64,000 bases of DNA from Deltaproteobacteria bacterium (GTDB taxonomy: Bacteria > Myxococcota_A > UBA9160 > UBA6930): assembly GCA_029261795.1 (NCBI GenBank), contig JAJDAP010000029.1, forward strand, positions 1 to 64,000, in the 5' to 3' direction. Of this stretch, positions 55,661 to 62,881 are shown one piece after another; position 1 is the stretch's first letter; each line of letters begins with the position of its first letter. The notes under the pieces were generated by a model. That model saw only the letters and a list, made by a program, of their open reading frames with translations, ran no database searches and was not told the DNA's origin. The position numbers and the translations under genes are program-made.

Positions 55661-56311
55661 CTACGTCGTGGGACGCATCTCGTCGATATCCATCGACATT
55701 GCGAAATGGAAATGCTCGGTGTGCCCGAACTCGCCGACGAACAGATCGGGCCGTTGGCCCTCGCGCGGCCGGGCGCACTCGTTCAGGAAACCGAGTGCGG
55801 CCCAACGCATCGGCTGCGAGTAGTCGGCCGCGTCGTCGACGACCACGCGGAAGCGGCCGGCATGCGTCGGGTCCGCCGCGACGTGCCATTCGCCGCCGCG
55901 GTAGATGCTCGAAGAGAGCGTGAGTACCAGTCTCAGGTTACGCCCGAACGTGGCGATGGCCTGCTCGCCGCTGCGCCCGCGGGTTGCATCTTCCGCCCAG
56001 CGGTCGACGAACGCGAGCTGCTGGTAGAGGCCCGCTTCGAACAGGCGCTGGGCATTCTTCGCGCCGCGTTGCTCGAAGTAGCGCTCGCGATCGAGACCGG
56101 CGCCCTCGGTCGCGTAGAGCAACTCGAGGAGTCGGGTGTAGCTCGCCATTTCGTACCAACCCGATGCGGTCGGCTTGTCTTCGAGCATTTTCGCGTCGCT
56201 GGCTTCGAGGCTCGCGCCAACTTCGTCCTCGGAAAGACGCCCGGACCCGAGGTGGGCGAGTAGATCTTCCGCTACGCCCAGGATGATCGAGCCCTTTACC
56301 AATCCCGCCAT
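55661..56311 (-). CDS. Unrecognised 216-residue protein within the proteasome locus
   Basis: Located between prcA and pafA on the same strand, 79 bp after prcA and 193 bp before pafA. The sequence begins MAGLVKGSIILGVAEDLLAH and contains GWYEMASYTRLLELLYATEG, YFEQRGAKNAQRLFEAGLYQ and, near the end, a beta-rich half with GFLNECARPREGQRPDLFVG. The first half loosely recalls the DUF2378/TIGR02265 proteins of myxobacteria (helical HNOB-like folds); the resemblance is weak. No membrane segment or known motif. Its location suggests a proteasome or pupylation accessory, which is untested. Confidence 0.7.
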   Translation of the reverse strand: MAGLVKGSIILGVAEDLLAHLGSGRLSEDEVGASLEASDAKMLEDKPTASGWYEMASYTRLLELLYATEGAGLDRERYFEQRGAKNAQRLFEAGLYQQLAFVDRWAEDATRGRSGEQAIATFGRNLRLVLTLSSSIYRGGEWHVAADPTHAGRFRVVVDDAADYSQPMRWAALGFLNECARPREGQRPDLFVGEFGHTEHFHFAMSMDIDEMRPTT

Positions 56312-56390
56312 GCCACACGCCCTTCCGACAGTTGGATGGACGTATCGGAACGTGTGGCCTCGAGCTTGAAGCTGGTGGTTCGGCGAGCGG

Positions 56391-57086
56391 CTAGCCCAGG
56401 AGCTGGGCCACCTCGTCGTCGCCGAGCCTTCGGAAGCGGCGGCCGGGCTTGGTGCGCTCGAGGATGGCGACTTCGAGGCTTTCCGGCGGAAGCTCCGGCG
56501 TGCCGTTCTCGGCGCGTTGCAGCGTCTCGCGACCGAGGCGAAGGGTTTCTCCGAGGTCGAGGCCCTCGCGGAAGTTCGATTCGAGATGGCTCGTCAGGCT
56601 GTCGACGCTGCCGCCGATGGCGCAGAAGCCCTTCTGGTCCTGGATCGTGCCGTCGAAACCGATCCTGTAGAGGGCGTTCTTCTCATGGCCCGAGAGTTCG
56701 TCGTCGCCGCATTCGGCGACCACGATTTCTACCTCGAACGGTTTCGGCGAACGCGTGAACTCCTCGCCCACCACCTGTGAGTACAGGTTCGCGAGTGCCT
56801 TGCCGCGCACGTCGTCGCGGCTGAAGCGATAGCCCTCGGTATCGGCCCATTGGACGCCGATCTTCCTGAGCCGGTCGAACTCGCTGAACTTGCCGACACC
56901 GGCGAAGGCGACGCGATCGTAGATCTCACCGAGCTTCTGCAGCTGCAGCGGATTCTCGGCGACCATCAACACACCACCGGCGTATTCGAGGGTGACGATG
57001 GATTTGCCGCGCGCGATGCCCTTGCGCGCGAACTCGGCCTTCTCCTGGGCCATCTGTTCCGGGTTGACGTAGAACGGGAATGACAT
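56391..57086 (-). CDS. prcA: 20S proteasome alpha subunit
   Basis: A 231-residue alpha-type subunit that forms the outer rings and gate of the 20S core. The N-terminal FYVNPEQMAQEKAEFARKGI is the helix that contacts neighbouring alpha subunits, and KSIVTLEYAGGVLMVAENP is the first strand pair. The inactive alpha lacks the catalytic Thr. Conserved regions include EIYDRVAFAGVGKFSEFDRL and YRIGFDGTIQDQKGFCAIGG. The ATG at 57086 is four bases from the prcB stop, so both are coupled. It receives substrates from the ATPase at 59775 through that protein's C-terminal tail. Confidence 0.95.
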   Translation of the reverse strand: MSFPFYVNPEQMAQEKAEFARKGIARGKSIVTLEYAGGVLMVAENPLQLQKLGEIYDRVAFAGVGKFSEFDRLRKIGVQWADTEGYRFSRDDVRGKALANLYSQVVGEEFTRSPKPFEVEIVVAECGDDELSGHEKNALYRIGFDGTIQDQKGFCAIGGSVDSLTSHLESNFREGLDLGETLRLGRETLQRAENGTPELPPESLEVAILERTKPGRRFRRLGDDEVAQLLG

Positions 57087-57089
57087 GAT

Positions 57090-57902
57090 CTACTCTCCGG
57101 GCTGCCGACGGGCAGACATGATGCCTTGATAGGCCTGGGCGATCTCTTCGTCGCCGACCTCTTCAATTCCGTTCGCCGTGCACATCTTCACGCGGGGATA
57201 GATGCCGCGGTGCACGTCGACGCCACCGGTCGCGCGGTCTTCGTCCGCAGCATCGGTCAGCGCCTCGATCGCGATCCTGATCGCGTCTTCGCGGCTGGCG
57301 GCCGTCTTGAAGCTCTTCTTCAACGATTCCCGGGCGAAGATCGAACCCGAGCCGACACTGTCGAACTCGGCTTCTTCGTAGCGCCCACCGGTGATCTCGT
57401 ACTTCCAGACGCGGCCCATGCGGCGGCGCAGGTCGTAGCCGGCGAAGAGCGGGACCACGGCGAGGCCCTGCATCGCGGCCGGCAGGTTCTGGCGGATCAA
57501 TTGGCCGAGAGAGTTGGCCTTGCCTTCGAGTTCGAGGGGTTCGCCCTCGATCTTCTCACGGTGCTCGAACTGCACACCGATCAAGCGCGCCATCTCGATG
57601 GCGGGACCGGCCGCGCCGGCGATCGCCATCAGCGAGTAGTCGTCGGTGGCGTAGACCTTCTCGATCTCGCGGGACGCGACCTGGTACCCCATCGTCGCGA
57701 GCCGGTCGGCGGCGACCAGGGCGCCGCCGGAAAAGATCATCGAGACACAGGTGGTACCGTGCGAAGTCTCCGGCAGTTGCCCGGTTTCGGCGAACCAATC
57801 GCCTGGGTTGGGTCGCAGCGACGGCGCCTCGGTTTCGAGGAGCTCCATGAAGCTCGAGCCCTTGTAGCCATCCCAGAACCGCACGAAATCCCCCCGATTC
57901 AT
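57090..57902 (-). CDS. prcB: 20S proteasome beta subunit
   Basis: A 270-residue catalytic subunit. A 49-residue propeptide precedes the processing site at Gly49/Thr50 in TSHGTTCVSMIF; Thr50 becomes the N-terminal nucleophile. The supporting acid is in ALVAADRLATMG and the basic residue in SREIEKVYATDDYS. GAAGPAIEMARLIGVQFEHR and FDSVGSGSIFARESLKKSFK are typical of bacterial PrcB. It is followed by prcA with three bases between. Expression order mpa-dop-pup-prcB-prcA matches the actinobacterial locus. Confidence 0.97.
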   Translation of the reverse strand: MNRGDFVRFWDGYKGSSFMELLETEAPSLRPNPGDWFAETGQLPETSHGTTCVSMIFSGGALVAADRLATMGYQVASREIEKVYATDDYSLMAIAGAAGPAIEMARLIGVQFEHREKIEGEPLELEGKANSLGQLIRQNLPAAMQGLAVVPLFAGYDLRRRMGRVWKYEITGGRYEEAEFDSVGSGSIFARESLKKSFKTAASREDAIRIAIEALTDAADEDRATGGVDVHRGIYPRVKMCTANGIEEVGDEEIAQAYQGIMSARRQPGE

Positions 57903-57939
57903 TGCGGCGCGGCGTCTGCCGGTGGCAGACCGCGCGTTG

Positions 57940-58203
57940 TTATTCGCCGCCCCGCTGGACGTAGTTCTTCACGAATTCTTCAGCGTTCTCTTCGAGAACT
58001 TCGTCGATCTCGTCGAGGAGCGCATCGACGTCTTCTTTGATTGCCTCACCCTTCTTGGCCATCTTCTTGGCGCCGTCGCCACCCTTGGCCTCTCCGCCAC
58101 CGTCACCACCACCGCCGCTCTTCTGCTTCTGACTGGACTCGGCGGCGAGGGCAACACCGAACGAATCGAGGTCGGCGGTGTTTCCGTAGAGTTTCTTCTG
58201 CAT
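57940..58203 (-). CDS. pup: Prokaryotic ubiquitin-like protein Pup
   Basis: An 87-residue intrinsically disordered modifier. The C-terminal part (about 55-87), KEDVDALLDEIDEVLEENAE followed by EFVKNYVQRGGE, is the family signature that binds the ATPase coiled coil and the ligase. It ends in Gly-Gly-Glu, so the form usable for ligation is encoded directly and no deamidation of a terminal Gln is required. The middle is a Gly-rich linker (SGGGGDGGGEAKGGDG). The ATG is 16 bp after the dop stop, and prcB begins 37 bp downstream. Confidence 0.97.
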   Translation of the reverse strand: MQKKLYGNTADLDSFGVALAAESSQKQKSGGGGDGGGEAKGGDGAKKMAKKGEAIKEDVDALLDEIDEVLEENAEEFVKNYVQRGGE

Positions 58204-58219
58204 GCGTTTCTCCTGGGGC

Positions 58220-59704
58220 CTAGGCGCGTAGGTTCTTGACGAGTTCTGCGGCGGTCTTCGAGCGGTTCAACAGTTCGTCAACATGCGCCTTCGTACCCTT
58301 CAACGGTTCGGCCATCAGGATCCGCTTGATCGGTTCGTCTCCGATACCGAACGAGATCGAATCCCAATTGACGCCGAACACTTCGGCGCCGTATCGCTTC
58401 AGACACTGTCCTCGGAAGTACGCCCGTGTATCCGTCGGCGGTTCCGTCACAGCCCTGATGATCTCGGCGTCCGTAGTGATACGACGCATCCGGCCTTGAC
58501 GTTCTAGAAGATAGTACAAGCCCTTGTCCGGCCGAAGGTCGTGATACTGCAGATCCATCATCGCGACCTGGGGCGATTGCCAATCCAGGCCCTTACGCTC
58601 CATCATGCGCTCGATCAGCACTTTTTTTGCCACCCAATCGATGCGATCGGCAAGCTCGTAGGGGTCGCGTTCGAGCGCGTCGAGAACTTCGCCCCAGTGT
58701 TCGAGAATCTCGGGCGCCCAGTCCGGGAGATCCCCTCTGGCTGCGTATTGGAGTGCCATCTCCAGATAATCGCGCTGGAGTTGGATCGCCGTGAGCTTGC
58801 GCCCGCTCGTCATCTCGATTTCGCGGCTCAAGCCACTGTCGTGACTCACTTCCTTGATGTTCTTGACCGGGTCACGCAGGGTGACTTCGCGATTGATGGC
58901 GCCGTCTTCGATCATCGAGAGCACGATGGCCGTCGCACCCTGGCGCAGCCAGATCGCGTACTCGGACATGTTCGAATCGCCCACGATCACGTGGAGACGC
59001 CGGTACTTCTCGCGGTCGGCGTGCGGCTCGTCGCGGGTATTGATGATCGGGCGCTTGACCATCGTATCGAGGGCGACTTCGGTCTCGAAGAAATCCGAGC
59101 GCTGCGCCAGTTGATAGTCGCACGGCATCGCCCGGTTCTCGCTACCGACCTTGCCGGCGCCGGAGTAGATCTGGCGGGACACGAAGAACGGAATCAGATA
59201 CTCCACGATCTGTTTGAAGGACGTGCGGCGGTCCATCAGGTAGTTCTCATGGCAGCCGTAGCTGTTGCCTTTGTGGTCGCTGTTGTTCTTGTGAATCAAC
59301 ATCTGCGAGCCTTCCGGCAGCAGGGCGGTGGCCTCGCGACGCGAAACCTCGAGGATGCGCTCACCGGCGCGCTCGTGTACGACCACGTCATACGGGTTCG
59401 TGACTTCGGGGCACGAGTACTCGGGATGGGCGTGGTCGACGTAGTAACGCGCACCGTTCGAGAGCGTCTTGTTACGGGCGATATTTTCCTGCTGGTTCGG
59501 CGTGTATTTCTCGCCGTCTACCTGGAAGCCGCGCGCGTCGGCGAGCGGGTTCTCCTGATCGTAGTCCCAGAGGATCTTGGCTGCGTGCTCTTCCCGGTAG
59601 GCATTCACCAGCAGGACACAGGCCGAGATCGGATCGAAGTCGCGGTCACCCTTGACCGTGATCCCGAACTCGATCTCCGTCCCCATTGTCTTGGGAATGG
59701 CCAT
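58220..59704 (-). CDS. dop: Depupylase/deamidase Dop
   Basis: A 494-residue paralogue of PafA that removes Pup from substrates and can deamidate Pup-Gln. Glu10 and Glu12 in MGTEIEFG bind nucleotide/metal; Asp90 in RYYVDHAHPEYSCPE is the presumed nucleophile-activating residue. The stretch about 50-80 (ENPLADARGFQVDGEKYTPN) is the Dop-specific loop absent from PafA. NNSDHKGNSYGCHENYLMDR and NTRDEPHADREKYRRLHVIV are shared. Because Pup here ends in Glu, its main duty must be depupylation and Pup recycling. It lies 70 bp after the mpa stop. Confidence 0.96.
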   Translation of the reverse strand: MAIPKTMGTEIEFGITVKGDRDFDPISACVLLVNAYREEHAAKILWDYDQENPLADARGFQVDGEKYTPNQQENIARNKTLSNGARYYVDHAHPEYSCPEVTNPYDVVVHERAGERILEVSRREATALLPEGSQMLIHKNNSDHKGNSYGCHENYLMDRRTSFKQIVEYLIPFFVSRQIYSGAGKVGSENRAMPCDYQLAQRSDFFETEVALDTMVKRPIINTRDEPHADREKYRRLHVIVGDSNMSEYAIWLRQGATAIVLSMIEDGAINREVTLRDPVKNIKEVSHDSGLSREIEMTSGRKLTAIQLQRDYLEMALQYAARGDLPDWAPEILEHWGEVLDALERDPYELADRIDWVAKKVLIERMMERKGLDWQSPQVAMMDLQYHDLRPDKGLYYLLERQGRMRRITTDAEIIRAVTEPPTDTRAYFRGQCLKRYGAEVFGVNWDSISFGIGDEPIKRILMAEPLKGTKAHVDELLNRSKTAAELVKNLRA

Positions 59705-59774
59705 GCAACCCCTTTGACGGTCCTGTGGGGATGGGAGGTCTCCCCGCCTCTATCGAGCCGCCGAATCTCGGAGC

Positions 59775-61619
59775 CTAGACGTACTGTCCGGCGGAGTCGA
59801 CGTTCTCGATCGACCGCTCCTTGCGGTTGATTCCCGTGATCAAGGTTCGGACGTTGATGATGCGCTCGCCCTTGCGACCGGAGATGCGTGCCCAATCGTC
59901 CGGGTTGGTCGTGTTCGGGAGATCTTCGTTCTCCTTGAACTCGTCCCGGTAGGCGTCCTCGAGGTCTTCGACCTTGATGCCGCGCTCCTCGTGATCGATG
60001 AATCGCTTCACCGCCATCTTCTTGGCGCGGGCCACGATGTTCTCGATCATGGCGCCGGAGAGGAAATCCTTGAAGTAGAAGATCTCACGCTCGCCCTTGG
60101 CGTAGGTGACTTCGAGGAACTTGTTCTCATCGCCCGTCGAGTACATCTGCGAGACGGTGTCACGGATCATGCCGTCGACGATCTTCGATCGATCACTCCC
60201 GTACTTCTCTTCCGATTCGGTGTGATACGGCAGCTCCGGCAGCAGGTACTTGGTGAAGATCTCTGCGGCGGCTTCCTTGTCCGGGCGATGCACCTTGACC
60301 TTGAGGTCGAGGCGGCCCGGCCGCAGCACCGCTGGATCGATCAGATCCTGGCGGTTCGAAGCACCGATCACGATCACGTTCTTGAGCGACTCGACGCCGT
60401 CGATCTCGGACAGGAACTGGGCGACCACGGTGGCTTCCATATCGGAGGAGATGCCGCTGCCGCGCATGCGGAACAGCGAATCCATCTCATCGAAGAAGAT
60501 CACGACGGGGACATCGTCGTTGGCCTTCTCTCGCGCGCGCTTGAAGACTTCGCGGATCTTGTGCTCGGTCTCACCCACGTACTTGTTGAGGAGCTCCGGG
60601 CCCTTCACGTTGAGGAAGTACGCGGCGGTATCGCGCCCGGTCTTCTCTTCGATGCGCTTGGCCAGGCTGTTCGCCACCGCCTTTGCGATCAGGGTCTTGC
60701 CACAGCCCGGCGGGCCATAGAGCAGGATGCCCTTCGGCGGCGAGAGCTTGTGCTCGGCAAAGAGTTCGGCGTGCAGATAGGGCAGCTCGATGGCGTCGCG
60801 CAGCATCTCGACCTGTTCGCCGAGGCCGCCGATCTGGTCGTAGGTGACGTCGGGCACTTCCTCGAGCGCCACTTCCTCGACCGTCGAGCGCGGCATCTTC
60901 TCGAACGCGTACTGCGTACGCGCGTCGATCAGCACGTTGTCGCCGGCCTTGATCCTCTCGCGACGCATCGGCTCGGAAAGGGTGACGACGCGCTCGTCGT
61001 CCGTGTGCCCGAGCACGATTGCGCGGCCATCGCCTAGCAATTCGACCACCGCGGAGATCTCGCCACGCTGGGTGAAGCCTGCCCCTTCGACCACGTTGAA
61101 GGCCTCGTTCAGGACGACGAGCTGGCCTTCCTCGAAGTGCGAGATATCGAGGTTCGGATGGACGTTGACGCGCATGTGCTTGCCATCGACCACGATCTCG
61201 CAGGTACCGTCCTTGTTCGGACGCATGAACACGCCGTACGAGTTCGGCGGTGCGCACAGCTTGTCGACCTCCTCCTTGAGGAGTTCCATTTGCTGCTTCG
61301 CTTCCTGGAGCGTCGCGACGAGCTTTTCGTTCTGGCGCTCGGCGTCGGACATCTGCTCCCGCGTCAGGTGATAGCGGCGGCGCAGTGCCTCGTACTCGGC
61401 GAGCACGCGATCGAGGCGGCGGCGGAACTCGGCGGAATCGCCGCCGAAGAAGCGCATGGCCTCGCGAAGGTCTTCGATCTCGTCTTGAAGTGTTCGTCCT
61501 GCCATGGTCTGGTCGCGCTCCGGGGGGCTCGATTCTTCATCCTCTCCGGCCGGGGTGATTCGCCGCATGACGTCGTGGACGAACCCTCGTCTGCCAGAAT
61601 CTGAATCGAACTCGCTCAT
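59775..61619 (-). CDS. mpa: Proteasome-associated AAA+ ATPase (Mpa/ARC)
   Basis: A 614-residue hexameric unfoldase. The N-terminal coiled coil (about 40-100, EIEDLREAMRFFGGDSAEF) binds Pup; two OB-fold segments follow (YGVFMRPNKDGTCEIVVDGK, then FTQRGEISAVVELLGDGRAI), then the AAA domain with Walker A YGPPGCGKT (about 302), Walker B VVIFFDEMDS and arginine finger region AVLRPGRLD. It ends Gln-Tyr-Val, a HbYX motif that opens the 20S gate. I chose ATG 61619, which has GGAGAGG upstream; an alternative at 61503 (MAGRTLQDE) would remove 38 residues. It is first in the proteasome gene series. Confidence 0.96.
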   Translation of the reverse strand: MSEFDSDSGRRGFVHDVMRRITPAGEDEESSPPERDQTMAGRTLQDEIEDLREAMRFFGGDSAEFRRRLDRVLAEYEALRRRYHLTREQMSDAERQNEKLVATLQEAKQQMELLKEEVDKLCAPPNSYGVFMRPNKDGTCEIVVDGKHMRVNVHPNLDISHFEEGQLVVLNEAFNVVEGAGFTQRGEISAVVELLGDGRAIVLGHTDDERVVTLSEPMRRERIKAGDNVLIDARTQYAFEKMPRSTVEEVALEEVPDVTYDQIGGLGEQVEMLRDAIELPYLHAELFAEHKLSPPKGILLYGPPGCGKTLIAKAVANSLAKRIEEKTGRDTAAYFLNVKGPELLNKYVGETEHKIREVFKRAREKANDDVPVVIFFDEMDSLFRMRGSGISSDMEATVVAQFLSEIDGVESLKNVIVIGASNRQDLIDPAVLRPGRLDLKVKVHRPDKEAAAEIFTKYLLPELPYHTESEEKYGSDRSKIVDGMIRDTVSQMYSTGDENKFLEVTYAKGEREIFYFKDFLSGAMIENIVARAKKMAVKRFIDHEERGIKVEDLEDAYRDEFKENEDLPNTTNPDDWARISGRKGERIINVRTLITGINRKERSIENVDSAGQYV

Positions 61620-62199
61620 TGCGCCCTCTCCTCTCGCTGGCCTCCGCGTGTGTCGCGGTGCCACTGGGCGATTTTGCAAGCCCCGTGCCGCCCGGACGAA
61701 ACCCGGGGCCGAGCCCTATGCAGCTCGCGTGCACGGCCGCCGCGCGCGGCGTGCACCCGCCCTCGTCGGCGCAGCCAGCGCGCTTCGGCGCGAGGACGGA
61801 ATCCCGCGCCTTCGCAATCGACCGATGCCTCGGAGCTGCCTGGCTCGGGCCCGCTCGCCGGGCCCCAATGAGCTTCCAACTCCCCGTCTTTACGGAGCTT
61901 TTCGATCTACCGAGGGTAGGGAGAGCCAGTCGGGGTGTCAACCGAACGGGGTTGTGCAATAGACCACGCAACTCCCCGGATTCTCGACCGATGCGCGCGG
62001 CCTGCGCCGCATCGGCGCGCCGACTGCCGGCGCTCGGGAGGCCTTGAATGAGTTGCCGGTCGGGTGCCGCCTCGCGATGCGAAGCTGCCGGAACCCTGCC
62101 GGTTCTTTGACGATGTGTCGGAGTTCCGATGGGGCGCGCCATCTTGCGGGGCGCGCAACGTTGGATCGCCAGGTTCATCATTTGGGGTCGTTCCGGTTC
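61620..62199. promoter_or_regulatory. Non-coding region upstream of mpa, with a large hairpin
   Basis: These 580 bp between lolA and mpa hold no believable gene. They include a strong hairpin, GTGCACGGCCGC (61729-61740) pairing with GCGGCGTGCAC (61746-61756) with one bulge and a 5-base loop. It could terminate lolA/ftsK-side transcription or act in regulation of the proteasome genes, whose promoter must lie here. Confidence 0.4.
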
Positions 62200-62880
62200 C
62201 TACGGCGCCAGCCGCATCACCCGCTCGTCGGGCGCGGGCTCGTAGCGAAAGCGATCGAGGGGCGGGCCTTGGTTCGCGACGAACTCGAGGAACGCCACGT
62301 GGGTGTGATTGCCGAGGAGATCGGCGATGTGCGTGCCCCGGACCTCGCCCGTTTCGGGCGAGACCTGCAGCTCCAGATACTCGTAGGTGGCCGCTTCCTT
62401 GGGATCGAGTCGCAACGCGACCACATCGTCGCCACATTCCTTCGAAGTCACGTCGAAGGCATCCGTGATCCGACCTTCGCCGAGCAGGAAGTGAATCCCC
62501 GTGCCGGACAGGAAGGCCTCGTCCACAGCCAATACCTGCACTTCCTTGGCCTCCGGATCGACGATCCAGAGCGTGGCGCCATCGCTCACCACCAGGGAGG
62601 GCTGCGGCTCGGAATAGGCCCAGCGCATGCGGCCGGGTTTTGCGAATTCGACCCGCCCACTGGCGAGCTGGGGTTCCGGGTACGCGGCGCTCTCGGTGCG
62701 CTGCTCGAAGCGCGCGGCGAGATCTTCGACATCGTCGTAGTGGGCCTGGACCCGCTCGACGACCGCCTCGACGCAATCCGCGCCCGACGTGGCCGACGCC
62801 GGATTCGCCGCGTCGGGTTCGCCACCTGCGAGTGCGGTGAACGGCAAGACCAACAGCAGCGCGGCGACCGGAAACCGCAT
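62200..62880 (-). CDS. lolA: Outer-membrane lipoprotein carrier protein LolA
   Basis: A 226-residue periplasmic chaperone that takes lipoproteins from LolCDE to the outer membrane. A signal peptide (RFPVAALLLVLPFTALAG) precedes the half-barrel: ARFEQRTESAAYPEPQLASG, VEFAKPGRMRWAYSEPQPSL, VSDGATLWIVDPEAKEVQVL. The ATG at 62880 begins one base after the ftsK stop (TAGCATG), favouring reinitiation; an in-frame GTG at 62892 would add four residues. The ftsK-lolA order is common in Proteobacteria and relatives and supports a diderm cell envelope. Confidence 0.88.
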   Translation of the reverse strand: MRFPVAALLLVLPFTALAGGEPDAANPASATSGADCVEAVVERVQAHYDDVEDLAARFEQRTESAAYPEPQLASGRVEFAKPGRMRWAYSEPQPSLVVSDGATLWIVDPEAKEVQVLAVDEAFLSGTGIHFLLGEGRITDAFDVTSKECGDDVVALRLDPKEAATYEYLELQVSPETGEVRGTHIADLLGNHTHVAFLEFVANQGPPLDRFRYEPAPDERVMRLAP

Positions 62881-62881
62881 G

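Noticed and set aside
54397..55923. Long plus-strand open frame opposite pafA
   Set aside because: Antisense shadow; no motif, whereas pafA is fully conserved.
58541..59830. Long plus-strand open frame opposite dop
   Set aside because: Antisense shadow of a conserved gene, with His/Val/Arg-rich translation.
61537..62181. 214-codon minus-strand frame between lolA and mpa
   Set aside because: Its translation is Arg/Ala/Gly-rich without structure, overlaps the mpa start and has no ribosome site.
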